A DNA stretch of 64,000 bases from Streptomyces sp. TG1A-60 (GTDB lineage Bacteria > Actinomycetota > Actinomycetes > Streptomycetales > Streptomycetaceae), in the NCBI RefSeq assembly GCF_037201975.1, contig NZ_CP147520.1:4960001-5024000 (forward strand), written 5' to 3'. The position numbers were made by a program, and so were the translations under genes. Shown piece after piece: positions 1-8,504 of the stretch. Every line of letters starts with the position of its first letter. Position 1 is the first letter of the stretch. The notes under the pieces are model-generated. The model saw nothing but the letters and a program-made list of their open reading frames with translations, made no database searches and was not told the origin of the DNA.

Positions 1-68
1 ATCGGCGCCTCCGGACGAAAGGGAATGTAAGCCGGTCCTTCAGGTCACGTTGCCTGAGCGGCGGCCCG

Positions 69-99
69 TTGGCAACAGCCCGGCGCGGGCGCGTACTCT
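69..99 (+). promoter_or_regulatory. Candidate promoter for a leaderless transcript
   Basis: TTGGCA at 69-74 and TACTCT at 94-99 are separated by 19 bp, and only six bases lie between the -10-like hexamer and the GTG start at 106. No Shine-Dalgarno sequence precedes that GTG. This geometry is the usual one for leaderless transcripts in actinobacteria. It is inferred from sequence alone. Confidence 0.4.
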
Positions 100-105
100 C
101 GCGGC

Positions 106-417
106 GTGCTTGATACGACGCCGTTGACCCGTGCCGTGGACCATTTCGCCGACCGGTTGCGGGCCGCTCCGCAGAGCCGGCTGCAGCGGGGCGCCGCCGC
201 GGAGGCACTGGGGCTGGCCAGGGAGTTGGCACTGCGTGCCCAGCGGCTGGAGTCGCCCGGGGGACCCCTGCGTGAGATGCCGGACGCGGGGATGTTCGCG
301 GCGGCGGACCAGGTCATGGTGGCCGGCAATGATCTCGCGCTCGTTCTGGTGGACGAGAGCGAGCTGGCGCAAGCCGTGGCGCTGGTGGAGGAGGCGCAGC
401 GGCGGGCCGGGGTGTGA
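106..417 (+). CDS. Conserved small hypothetical protein
   Basis: This 103-residue protein begins at a GTG with no visible ribosome binding site, so it may be translated from a leaderless message. It is predicted to be soluble and mostly helical, rich in Ala, Arg, Leu and Glu, with no signal peptide, membrane segment, cysteine cluster or catalytic motif that I can recognise. The regular codon bias (G/C in third positions) argues that it is a real gene. It stands alone, convergent with the next gene on the minus strand. I do not recognise a family and propose no function; a small Streptomyces-specific protein is the most that can be said. Confidence 0.65.
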   Translation: MLDTTPLTRAVDHFADRLRAAPQSRLQRGAAAEALGLARELALRAQRLESPGGPLREMPDAGMFAAADQVMVAGNDLALVLVDESELAQAVALVEEAQRRAGV

Positions 418-460
418 GATCGCGCCCAGGTGCCGTAGGAGCGTGCTCCGGCTCGTGCGT

Positions 461-502
461 GCGGGTCGTCCGTGGTTGCCCGCGCGGGTTCCCGTGCCCC
501 TT
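461..502 (+). repeat. Dispersed intergenic repeat, copy A (degenerate)
   Basis: The segment resembles five other intergenic segments in this window (27891-27939, 29486-29534, 34676-34705, 52509-52561, 63330-63370). All share a core of the form GGTCGCGCGGTTCCCCGCG, or its complement. This copy is the most diverged. It lies between two convergent genes, as most copies lie at gene ends. Confidence 0.4.
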
Positions 503-514
503 GGGCGGCGCTCC

Positions 515-541
515 TGCGGCGACTGCGGCGACTGCGGCGAC
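515..541 (+). repeat. Three tandem copies of a 9-bp unit
   Basis: TGCGGCGAC is repeated exactly three times in 515-541. The array touches the stop codon of the minus-strand gene that ends at 541. It is a simple tandem array with no evident function. Confidence 0.7.
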
Positions 542-1332
542 TACAGAGCCGCGATGACGCGGTCCGCCAGGATGTAGACCATGTCCTCGCCGCACTGGAA
601 CGTGAGGGTGTAGGCGCCGGAGATGCCCGAGCCGCCCAGGAGGACGGGGGTGTCGCCGGTGTGGAGGGCGCCGGCGAGGCGTTCGGCGGTCTCACGGTGG
701 CCGGGGGTCATGCAGAGGGTGGTGCCGTCGGCGAAGACATAGACGTCGAGGGTGCCGAGGGGACCCGGACGGACATCGGCCAGCTCGGTGCGGGACGCGG
801 CGAGGTCCTCCAGGCAGGCGACCGTACGCTCGTGATCGTTGGTGACCGGGGACTGCACCGGCACGAAGTCGGGGTGCGAGGGGTGGCGGCGGCGGGCCGC
901 GGCAAGCTCCGCGGACTCCCCGGCGAACTCGTCGCCCTCCAGGCTCGGCTCGATCACCGGCTCCAGGTGCTCCAGACCCGCGAAATCGGACTGCCGGGGC
1001 AGGAACAGGTCACTGTCGGGCAGACCCAGCAGCGAGGGCGCGTCGGAGACGTCACGGGCCTCCTGGGCGGCCCAGAAAGCCCGCGCCTCGGCCAGCTCCC
1101 GCTCCCGCTCCTCGGCGAGCGCCTCCGCGACGGCGGCGCGTATCTCCTCCGTGTCGGCGGCCGGACGGGCGGCCGGCACCAGGGCGCGCGCGCCCGCCGT
1201 CCGGCTCTCGGCGAGCTCGGCGCGCAAGGCGGCGACCTGCCGGCGCAGACCCGTGAGGGTGCGCAGGACGGCCACGCCCACGGCGGCGGTGGCGGCCGTG
1301 GTGAGCAGCAAGGCGATCGGCATAGCGCTCAC
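541..1332 (-). CDS. Membrane-anchored hypothetical protein
   Basis: This 263-residue protein starts at GTG 1332, seven bases after a GGGAG ribosome binding site; an ATG nine bases further in is the alternative. A hydrophobic N-terminal segment of about 20 residues (MPIALLLTTAATAAVGVAVL) looks like a membrane anchor. It is followed by an Ala/Glu/Arg-rich stretch (about residues 30-95) with coiled-coil character, then a mixed domain. The C-terminal part (about 165-263) has alternating beta-like segments and ends near a YTLTFQCGED motif. No catalytic motif is recognised. It is transcribed alone. A cytoplasmic membrane-tethered protein of unknown role is the best description. Confidence 0.7.
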   Translation of the reverse strand: MSAMPIALLLTTAATAAVGVAVLRTLTGLRRQVAALRAELAESRTAGARALVPAARPAADTEEIRAAVAEALAEERERELAEARAFWAAQEARDVSDAPSLLGLPDSDLFLPRQSDFAGLEHLEPVIEPSLEGDEFAGESAELAAARRRHPSHPDFVPVQSPVTNDHERTVACLEDLAASRTELADVRPGPLGTLDVYVFADGTTLCMTPGHRETAERLAGALHTGDTPVLLGGSGISGAYTLTFQCGEDMVYILADRVIAAL

Positions 1333-1521
1333 TGACGTACTCCCGGTTCAAGGTCGACCCCGACTTCCTACATCAGCTTGAAGGGCGGACTAACCAGCTG
1401 TCAGTGCGTAACGTCACGAAACGGGCAGGATCCTACCCCCGGTGTTTGCTGGTGAAACGACTCTGACCTGCGCACATCCCTCTCCGGAGGGAGATAGGTC
1501 ACATCCTGGGGGAGATTGGAT

Positions 1522-1565
1522 CACAAAACGGCCCGGAGCCCCGTGGATTCCGGGGCTCCGGGCCG
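1522..1565 (-). terminator. Strong intrinsic terminator of the thiolase gene
   Basis: A perfect 15-bp stem (1529-1543 paired with 1551-1565) with a 7-base loop lies about 50 bp past the stop of the minus-strand thiolase. Read on the minus strand it is followed by TTTTGTG, giving the U-tract that is often missing from Streptomyces terminators. Confidence 0.9.
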
Positions 1566-1615
1566 CAGCATCACCGCGCGCTCGTATGGCTACGGACGCG
1601 TGCGGTGCGGACCGG

Positions 1616-2836
1616 TCAGCTGAGGCGCTCGATGACCATCGCCATGCCCTGGCCGCCGCCGACGCACATCGTCTCCAGCCCGAACTGCTTGTCGTGGAAC
1701 TGGAGGGAGTTGACGAGCGTGGCGGTGATCCGGGCGCCGGTCATGCCGAAGGGGTGACCGACGGCGATGGCGCCGCCGTTCACGTTCAGCTTGTCCAGCG
1801 GGATGTTCAGGTCGCGGTAGGAGGGGATCACCTGAGCGGCGAAGGCCTCGTTGATCTCGAACAGGTCGATGTCGTCGACGGTGAGGCCCGCGCGCGACAG
1901 GGCCTGCTTCGACGCCTCCACCGGGCCGTAGCCCATGATCTCGGGGGAGAGGCCGGAGACGCCCGTCGAGACGATCCGGGCGAGAGGTGTGAGGCCGAGC
2001 TCGCGCGCCTTGGTGTCCGACATGATCACCAGGGCCGCTGCGCCGTCGTTCAGCGGGCAGCAGTTGCCGGCGGTGACCAGGCCGTCCTCGCGGAAGACAG
2101 GCTTCAAGCCCTGTACGGCCTCCAGGGTGACGCCCGCGCGCGGACCGTCGTCCTTGGCGACGACCGTGCCGTCGGGCAGTGTCACCGGGGTGATCTCACG
2201 CTCCCAGAAGCCGTTCCCGACGGCCTCCTCGGCGAGGTTCTGCGAGCGGACGCCGAACTCGTCCATGTCCTGCCGGGTCACACCCCACTGGCGGGCCAGG
2301 TTCTCGGCGGTCTGCCCCATCGCGATGTACGGGTCGGGGAGCAGGCCGTCCTCGCGCGGGTCGTGCCAGGAGGTGCCGACCGACTTGGAGACGGCCTCCG
2401 TGCGGGCCTCCGCCTCGGCGAAGAGGGGGTTGTGGGTGTCGGGCAGGCCGTCGCTGGTCCCCTTCACGCTCCGGGACACCGTCTCGACACCGGCCGAGAT
2501 GAAGACGTCGCCCTCGCCCGCCTTGATGGCGTGCAGGGCCATGCGGGAGGTCTGGAGGGAGGAGGAGCAGTAACGGGTGATCGTGCAGCCCGGCAGGTGG
2601 TCCATGCCCAGCTGCACGGCGACGATCCGACCCAGGTTGTGTCCCGCCTCGCCGCCGGGGAGGCCGCAGCCCAGCATCAGGTCGTCGATGTCCTTCGGGT
2701 CCAGCTCCGGGACCTTCGCGAGGGCCGCCTCGATGATCGTGGCGGTCAGGTCGTCGGGGCGCAGGTCCTTCAGCGAGCCCTTGAAAGCGCGGCCGATGGG
2801 GGAGCGGGCGGCTGAGACGATCACGGCTTCGGGCAT
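1616..2836 (-). CDS. Acetyl-CoA acetyltransferase (thiolase)
   Basis: Thiolases condense two acyl-CoA units or cleave 3-ketoacyl-CoA, in the cytoplasm. This 406-residue protein has the usual family length and begins MPEAVIVSAARSPIG. The nucleophilic Cys lies in TRYCSSS (about residue 90), the general-base His in GHPFG (about 362), and the second catalytic Cys in MCVGGGQG (about 392), so all catalytic elements are present. ATG 2836 was chosen because GGAG lies five bases upstream; a GTG codon immediately before it (2839) is less well placed. The gene is monocistronic, with a strong terminator downstream. The exact chain-length preference (biosynthetic acetoacetyl-CoA thiolase or degradative FadA-type) cannot be read from sequence. 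Confidence 0.95.
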   Translation of the reverse strand: MPEAVIVSAARSPIGRAFKGSLKDLRPDDLTATIIEAALAKVPELDPKDIDDLMLGCGLPGGEAGHNLGRIVAVQLGMDHLPGCTITRYCSSSLQTSRMALHAIKAGEGDVFISAGVETVSRSVKGTSDGLPDTHNPLFAEAEARTEAVSKSVGTSWHDPREDGLLPDPYIAMGQTAENLARQWGVTRQDMDEFGVRSQNLAEEAVGNGFWEREITPVTLPDGTVVAKDDGPRAGVTLEAVQGLKPVFREDGLVTAGNCCPLNDGAAALVIMSDTKARELGLTPLARIVSTGVSGLSPEIMGYGPVEASKQALSRAGLTVDDIDLFEINEAFAAQVIPSYRDLNIPLDKLNVNGGAIAVGHPFGMTGARITATLVNSLQFHDKQFGLETMCVGGGQGMAMVIERLS

Positions 2837-3031
2837 CACGGCTCCATGTTCAAAAGGTGCGGCGCGCAGCGCCTCGTCTGTGGGGCGGTGGCGGGCGACG
2901 GGCAGGAGTACGGAAAGCGGGACTGCTGGGGAAGTTACCCGTACGTATGGGCCGGGTCACGGACCTGGGGGTGTGACTCCGGCCGCACTTTTCTAAGCGC
3001 TTGCTTTTTGGGTTGGCGGGTGCCCTGGAGC

Positions 3032-4125
3032 TCAGGCGCCCGGCTGCGCCTCCGCGGCGGCGTTCGGCGCGGGGTCCGACACCGGCACCCTCCGCCGCCG
3101 ACGCCGCTTCAGCAGAGCCCAGGGCCCACGCGGCCCCGTGGGCATCGCGGCCGTCACCTCGGTGCCGGCCTCGGACGCCGCCTCGGCGGCGGCACGTGCC
3201 ACCGGCAGGAACCCCTCGCGGCGGCTGACGTCCGGCCGCTCCTCCTCCGCCGGCCACAGCCCCAGCGCCGCGCAGACCGTCGGCAGGAGGGCCATCGCCG
3301 CGGTCGCGTACCCCTCGGCGGAGGGGTGGTAGTTGTCGGGGCCGAACAGTTCGCGGGGGTTCTGTTCGAACTCGGGTCCGAGAAGGTCGCCCAGGGAGAC
3401 CGTGCGGCCCCCCTGCTCGACGGCGCCGATCGTCTGGGCGGCCGCCAGCTGCCGTGAGGCCCGGCGGGCGAGCCAGCGCAACGGCTGCTGCACGGGCTCG
3501 ATGGTGCCGAGGTCGGGACAGGTGCCGACCACCACCTCCGCACCGGCGGTCCGCAGTCGCCGTACCGCCGCCGAGAGGTGGCGGACCGAGCGGGTCGGGG
3601 CATCCGGTGGGTCACGTCGTTCGCGCCGATCATGATCACGCAGACGTCGGGGACCTGCGCCGGGTCCTCCAGGACCAGCGCCACCTGCCGGTCCAGGTCG
3701 TCGGACTGGGCGCCCGGCAGCGCGACGTTGCGCAGCCGCACCGGGCGCTCGGCCACCGCCGCGAGCCCCGAGGCGAGGAGCGCCCCCGGCGTCTGCCGGG
3801 ACCGGTGCACACCCTGGCCGACGGCGGTGGAGTCGCCGAGCATGACGAGCCGGAGCGGGGGTTCGCCGGGGACGTCGTACGAACTGCCGTACGCGCCGTA
3901 GGAGCCGTACGTACGGCCGTAGCGGCTGCCGTACGCGTGGCCGTACAGGCCCTCCGCGCTCGGCGGGTGCGGGCTGTGCCCGTTGCCCACGTGGCGCTTG
4001 GCCATCCGCACCTCGGCCAGCAGCACACCCACGGCCGCCGCACCGACCAGCCCGATGCCGCCACCGCCAAACGCCGCGCCCGCCGCGATGCGCCGGGCCA
4101 CCCTCGCCCTAGACATGCTCGACAT
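3032..4125 (-). pseudogene. SGNH/GDSL-family hydrolase, split by a one-base frameshift
   Basis: SGNH hydrolases are serine esterases or lipases. The first frame (from about 4125) encodes a hydrophobic N-terminal segment, a Tyr/Gly-rich linker, block I LGDSTAVGQG and block III MIGANDVTHR. The second frame (to 3032) encodes the rest, with the Asp/His pair in DNYHPSAEGY and a basic tail. The two join seamlessly if one base is restored in the G-run at 3597-3600, where the coding strand reads ATG CCCC GACC. So all catalytic blocks exist but in different frames. The start is either of two nearby ATGs (4125, 4116) behind GAGGAGG at a rather long distance. Either this is a recent pseudogene or the assembly lost one base; the excellent preservation on both sides favours the latter. 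Confidence 0.8.
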
Positions 4126-4283
4126 GCGTCGCCGCCACCTCCTCGTACCGGTACAACCACTCATTGCCCCGTACCGGCCCCCGGCCAATCCCGACCGGTG
4201 AGGAACGGGGAGAGAAGAGTGAGGGCGGGGCTTAGGCTGGCGGGACATCACGGCCATCCCTTTTTGCAGCTCCGGAGACAACG

Positions 4284-5678
4284 GTGCAATTCCACGACTC
4301 GATGATCAGCCTCGTCGGCAACACCCCGCTGCTGAGGCTCAACAGCGTGACCGAGGGTATCCAGGCGACCGTCCTGGCCAAGGTCGAGTACTTCAATCCC
4401 GGCGGTTCCGTGAAGGACCGCATCGCGCTGCGCATGATCGAGGCGGCGGAGAAGAGCGGCCGGCTGCGGCCCGGCGGCACCATCGTCGAGCCGACCAGCG
4501 GAAACACGGGTGTGGGGCTCGCCATCGTCGCCCAGCAGAAGGGGTACAAGTGCATCTTCGTGTGCCCCGACAAGGTGAGCACCGACAAGATCAATGTGCT
4601 GCGGGCCTACGGGGCCGAGGTCGTCGTCTGCCCCACGGCCGTCGCTCCCGAGCACCCCGACTCGTACTACAACGTCTCGGACCGGCTGGTCCGTGAGACG
4701 CCCGGTGCCTGGAAGCCCGACCAGTACTCCAACCCCGACAACCCGCTCTCCCATTACCACTCGACCGGCCCTGAGCTGTGGGAGCAGACGGAGGGGAGGA
4801 TCACCCACTTCGTGGCGGGCGTGGGCACCGGCGGGACCATCTCCGGCACGGGCCGCTATCTGAAGGACGCCAGCGACGGCGGGGTCCAGGTCATCGGCGC
4901 CGACCCCGAGGGGTCCGTGTACTCGGGCGGGTCCGGACGGCCGTACCTCGTCGAGGGCGTCGGCGAGGACTTCTGGCCGACCGCGTACGACCGGACCGTC
5001 GCCGACGAGATCATCGCCGTGTCGGACAAGGACTCCTTCCAGATGACCCGGCGGCTGGCCAAGGAGGAGGGCCTGCTCGTGGGCGGCTCCTGCGGCATGG
5101 CCGTCGTCGCGGCGCTGAGGGTCGCCGAGCGGCTCGGCGAGGACGACGTGGTGGTCGTCCTGCTGCCCGACAGCGGACGCGGCTACCTGAGCAAGATCTT
5201 CAACGACGAGTGGATGGCCGACTACGGGTTCCTGGAGGACGAGGGGCCGAGCGCACGCGTCGGCGACGTCCTCAGCCACAAGGAGCACGGCGCCATCCCC
5301 TCCCTCGTCCACATGCACCCGGACGAGACGGTCGGCCAGGCGATCGAGGTGCTGCGCGAGTACGGCGTCTCGCAGATGCCGATCGTGAAGCCGGGCGCCG
5401 GTCACCCGGACGTCATGGCCGCCGAGGTGGTCGGGTCCGTCGTCGAGCGGGAGCTGCTCGACGCCCTGTTCACCCAGCGGGCCTCGCTCGGCGACCCGCT
5501 GGAGAAGCACATGTCCGCGCCCCTGCCGCAGGTCGGTTCCGGTGAGCCGGTCGGCGACCTGATGTCCGTGCTCGGCTCGGCGGACGCGGCGATCGTGCTG
5601 GTCGAGGGCAAGCCGACGGGTGTGGTCAGCCGGCAGGACCTGCTCACGTTCCTCGCCAAGGGCGGGGCGAAGCAGTAG
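4284..5678 (+). CDS. cbs: Cystathionine beta-synthase
   Basis: This PLP enzyme condenses serine (or O-acetylserine) with homocysteine to cystathionine in reverse transsulfuration, feeding the cysteine pool. In its 464 residues the Schiff-base Lys is K44 in PGGSVKDR, the PLP loop SGNTG is at 72-76, and GVGTGGTISGTG lies near 175-185. The C-terminal 130 residues hold two CBS modules, a possible regulatory (ligand-binding) pair. There is no N-terminal haem-binding extension like that of animal enzymes. The GTG start at 4284 follows CGGAGA. The gene is a single unit, divergent from the SGNH hydrolase. A plain cysteine synthase is less likely because the CBS pair and length match CBS proper. Confidence 0.93.
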   Translation: MQFHDSMISLVGNTPLLRLNSVTEGIQATVLAKVEYFNPGGSVKDRIALRMIEAAEKSGRLRPGGTIVEPTSGNTGVGLAIVAQQKGYKCIFVCPDKVSTDKINVLRAYGAEVVVCPTAVAPEHPDSYYNVSDRLVRETPGAWKPDQYSNPDNPLSHYHSTGPELWEQTEGRITHFVAGVGTGGTISGTGRYLKDASDGGVQVIGADPEGSVYSGGSGRPYLVEGVGEDFWPTAYDRTVADEIIAVSDKDSFQMTRRLAKEEGLLVGGSCGMAVVAALRVAERLGEDDVVVVLLPDSGRGYLSKIFNDEWMADYGFLEDEGPSARVGDVLSHKEHGAIPSLVHMHPDETVGQAIEVLREYGVSQMPIVKPGAGHPDVMAAEVVGSVVERELLDALFTQRASLGDPLEKHMSAPLPQVGSGEPVGDLMSVLGSADAAIVLVEGKPTGVVSRQDLLTFLAKGGAKQ

Positions 5679-6033
5679 GAAAACGGAAGGAACCACGTCA
5701 AGCGGCCCACCGAGTCGAAGATTTGTGCGTGTCGCGCGTCTGGCTTCGCAGAAGTGGTACCCCCGCGTCACGTCCGCGCAGCACCCGCTTAACACGGCTC
5801 CGGCACATTGGTGGCTGTCGGCAGGGCGGGAGCGGCTCCCCGCCCGGGCCGACGACGAAAACGGCGCCAAGGATCTCCGGAGCGGCTCCCGGGCCTCCCT
5901 GGACGCCATGGACGCGCAAGTCCGGCCCTGGCCGGCCCCCGCGTCCCTCGCGGGGACCGCCGTCGTCCCGCCCCCCGTCACACGGGGGTGCGGCGGTCCC
6001 CGCGCACCCCCGTCCCGCCGGACCCCGCCGGGA
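5679..6033. other. Gene-free interval between convergent genes
   Basis: These 355 bases carry no credible coding sequence. The only clear structure is the nested inverted repeat at 5952-6001. GC-rich hairpin potential (for example around 5826-5848) is otherwise ordinary. Confidence 0.6.
5952..6001. terminator. Nested inverted repeat, probable bidirectional terminator
   Basis: An outer 11-bp perfect stem (5952-5962 with 5991-6001) encloses a second 7-bp stem (CCCCCGT/ACGGGGG). It sits between the convergent cystathionine beta-synthase gene and the minus-strand membrane protein gene and could end transcription from both sides. No T-tract follows. Confidence 0.6.
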
Positions 6034-6480
6034 CTACTCCTCCCGGTCCGGGTCCCCGGCCCTGCCCCGGCGCCGGAGCGGGTTCGGTGCACCACGCAGG
6101 GCCCACGCCACGTTCACGGCCACGATGCCCGCCCAGGTGACGAAGAGTCCCGGGAGGTCGGCGACGCCGCCGCCGATGCCGGACAGGGGGATGGCGGCGA
6201 CGAGGGAGACGACGCCGAAGCCGTAGCGCTCGCCCCAGGTGTCGGTGGACCTGGGGGAGCTGGTGCCGCGGGCCACCACCATCTGCTGCTCGGCGACCTG
6301 CCGCCGGACCCGGCGTTCGACCGCGCCGTCGATGCGCTGGTCCACCTTCTCCAGGAACGACTCGACGAGCGCCGACTCGTAGTCGTCGCCCAGTTCTCTC
6401 CGGGCGTGCAGGGTGGCGGCGAGTTCCTTCTTCAGCTCGGCGTCCTTGAGCTGTGCGTCACGGGCGTCCATTCCGGTCAT
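6034..6480 (-). CDS. Small integral membrane protein, conserved in Streptomyces
   Basis: The protein is about 148 residues from ATG 6480; in-frame alternatives are GTG 6489 and ATG 6471, and no strong ribosome binding site decides between them. The N-terminal half (MTGMDARDAQ onward, to about residue 70) is highly charged and helical with coiled-coil character. The C-terminal half has two hydrophobic segments (around GVVSLVAAIPLSGIGGG and LFVTWAGIVAVNVAWAL), followed by a basic tail. The N-terminus overlaps the end of the upstream racemase remnant by about 20 bp on the same strand, suggesting former translational coupling. No enzymatic motif is seen; function unknown. Confidence 0.7.
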   Translation of the reverse strand: MTGMDARDAQLKDAELKKELAATLHARRELGDDYESALVESFLEKVDQRIDGAVERRVRRQVAEQQMVVARGTSSPRSTDTWGERYGFGVVSLVAAIPLSGIGGGVADLPGLFVTWAGIVAVNVAWALRGAPNPLRRRGRAGDPDREE

Positions 6481-7117
6481 GCTGTTCACGGTAGGGAGCC
6501 GGGGGGTGCCTGGCACTGGGGATAGCCCCCCTGTTCGCACGCCGGTGAGAGCGGCGGACGTACTGGCTGAACGCGGTGATCCAGCCACGTCCGCTGATCG
6601 TCGGCCGCACGGCTTCGTAGCGGCCGGTCCGGGTGGTGTCCAGGAGGGTGCCGGTAAAGGTGGTGCCGATGATCGACTCGTGGACGAACGGGGTGTAGAG
6701 CGCGAGTTCGCCCCGGGCGTGCAGCGCGGCCATACGGCCGCTGGTGCCGGTGCCGCACGGGGAGCGGTCCAGGGTGCCGGTCCAGGTCGCCGGGTCGGCG
6801 AGGTCCACCTCGCCGTTCGGCAGGACGACCGTGTTGCGGCCGGAGACGCCCGGCGTCGGGGAGGGGCCGTGGAGCATCGTCAGGGAGATCTGGTTGATGC
6901 CCGGACTGAGCGGGTGGCTGACCGGGAACTGCCGCTGGGCGGGGGCGCGCAGTACCGCTCCGGCGCGGGCGGTCTCCTTGGCGGCGCCGGTTTCCAGGCG
7001 GACGCCGAGGTCGGCGGCGCGTGCCTGGACGTAGAACTGCCCGCCGCAGACGATGTCGACCGGCACGGGCCCGTACTCGGGCAGGTCCAGGACGTGGTCG
7101 GGGGCGAGGGCGGTCAT
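6458..7117 (-). pseudogene. Truncated proline racemase-family gene (4-hydroxyproline epimerase-like)
   Basis: The family interconverts proline or hydroxyproline stereoisomers with two catalytic cysteines, usually in about 330 residues. Here only about 200 residues match. The second-Cys motif SPCGTGTSGR is intact, as are LSPGINQISLTM-like, FVHESIIGTTF-like and PTISGRGWITAFSQYV segments. The N-terminal 110-130 residues, which should carry the first catalytic Cys, are absent: nothing family-like is found in any minus-strand frame of 7118-7330. The final 15 or so residues are also replaced after SQYV. Without the first half the enzyme cannot be active. The divergent RpiR gene may have been its regulator. 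Confidence 0.7.
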
Positions 7118-7535
7118 CGAGATGATCGCCCAGCGAAAGCGCGGCGTGCAGGCGTCCGAGGCCTGAACGGTTCCGTTCCCTCTCCCACAGGGCGGACTTC
7201 CCCGGGAACACCCCGCAGGCGAAGCCCCACCAGGCCGGCGACCTCAGTCGGCGGAGACCTGTTCACGGTCCTTCACGCGCTCTGCTTTCCAGCGTCCGCT
7301 CTCGGCCGGCTTCTCCTGTCCGGCATCTCTCTTGCTCGGGCTGTATAACCTCATGCAGAGTTCTCGGTGGCTGAATAGTGTCGTGTCCGCCCGGGCCGAG
7401 GAGGCTGCGGGTGATGTCGTGCGGCTCGCCGACGGGCCCGCGCGGCCCGTGCCCGGCACGGCGGCCGTACTGCTCGACCGATTCACCGAGATCTGGACGG
7501 ACGTCCAGGCGGACCCGCTGAGGGGGGAACGCGTC
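7118..7535. other. Interval between racemase remnant and RpiR gene
   Basis: About 420 bases. The left part probably replaced the missing 5' half of the racemase gene; no frame resembles that family. The right part holds TATAAC (7344-7349) and the repeats described at 7342-7378. The frame of the RpiR gene stays open back to 7332, but the segment before 7536 does not look like regulator sequence. Confidence 0.5.
7342..7378 (+). promoter_or_regulatory. Possible operator/promoter region of the RpiR gene
   Basis: TATAAC (7344-7349) is a -10-like hexamer overlapped by an imperfect inverted repeat, TGTAT-N6-ATGCA (7342-7357). Downstream come TCATGCAGA (7351-7359) and TGAATAG (7372-7378), two short words also found in the hutU promoter. 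No convincing -35 is present. The function as an operator is inferred. Confidence 0.35.
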
Positions 7536-8396
7536 ATGAACCCGGACAAGGGCACGGGCGGGACGGACAGTCCCGCCGCGCGGCTGCAGGCGCTCTTCGA
7601 GGGGCACCGGCTGACGCCCACCCAGCGGCGTATCGCCCACAGCATGGTGCGGCGGGCGGCGGACGTGCCGTTCCTGTCGAGTGTGGAACTGGCGGAGCTG
7701 GCCGGGGTCAGCCAGCCGTCCGTGACACGCTTCGCGGTGGCGCTGGGCTTCGACGGCTACCCGGCGCTGCGCCGGCATCTGCGGGACGTCGCGCCCGCCG
7801 AGCCGGTCGCGGACACCACCGCGTACAACGAGTACCAGCAGGCCGTCCAGGCCGAGATCGAGAACCTGCGGCATCTGGCCGAGGTGCTCGCCGACCCGGC
7901 CCCGGTGACGCGGGCCGGGCGGCTGCTGGCCGCGTCCCGGCCGCTGCCGGTGCTCGGCCTGCGGGCCGCGGCCTCCCAGGCGTACGGCTTCGCGTACTTC
8001 GCCGCCAAGGTCCACCCCGACGTACGGCTGCTGCACGAGGGCGGCAGCATGCTCCACGACCGTGTCGACGCGGCGGTACGGGCGGGCGCGACGGCCCTGC
8101 TCTGCTTCGCGCTGCCCAGGCATCCGCGCGAGGCCGTCGACGCCCTGGCGTACGCGAAGGAGGCGGGGCTCTTCGTCGTCACGGTCGCCGACTCCGCCTT
8201 CGCGCCCGTCGCCAAGGTCTCCGACCTGCTCCTGCCCGCCGCCGTCGGCACCGGGCTCGCCTTCGACACCGCCTGCGCCCCGATGCTGCTGGGCCGCGTG
8301 CTCCTGGAGGCCATGTGCGACGACCTGCCGGAGGCGCAGGCCCGCCTGGAGGAGTTCGACGCGCGGGCCGCGACGCGGGGGCTGTTCGTGGAGTAG
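7536..8396 (+). CDS. MurR/RpiR-family transcriptional regulator
   Basis: RpiR regulators bind DNA through an N-terminal helix-turn-helix and sense sugar phosphates or related metabolites through a SIS domain. This 286-residue version starts at ATG 7536 behind AGGGGGG. The helix-turn-helix is at about residues 47-72 (SSVELAELAGVSQPSVTRF) and the SIS fold at about 115-255 (PVLGLRAAASQAYGFAYFAA, then LLCFALPRHPREAVDALAYA). The reading frame extends upstream to 7332, but the extension is compositionally unlike a regulator. It lies divergent from a racemase remnant, its probable former target; it may also regulate elsewhere, since two words in its upstream region recur at hutU. Confidence 0.88.
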   Translation: MNPDKGTGGTDSPAARLQALFEGHRLTPTQRRIAHSMVRRAADVPFLSSVELAELAGVSQPSVTRFAVALGFDGYPALRRHLRDVAPAEPVADTTAYNEYQQAVQAEIENLRHLAEVLADPAPVTRAGRLLAASRPLPVLGLRAAASQAYGFAYFAAKVHPDVRLLHEGGSMLHDRVDAAVRAGATALLCFALPRHPREAVDALAYAKEAGLFVVTVADSAFAPVAKVSDLLLPAAVGTGLAFDTACAPMLLGRVLLEAMCDDLPEAQARLEEFDARAATRGLFVE

Positions 8397-8504
8397 TGCG
8401 TCCGGCCGGGGGCGGGCCGGGTGATTCTCAGGCGCGTTTCACGTTCGCTGGCTATCGTGCCGGGCGACTGTCGTACGACCTTGGAATGACGGGAGGCGTG
8501 GAGC

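Noticed and set aside
4248..6095. Long minus-strand open frame across the cystathionine beta-synthase gene
   Set aside because: It is an antisense shadow typical of high-GC genes; the plus-strand product is complete and recognisable.
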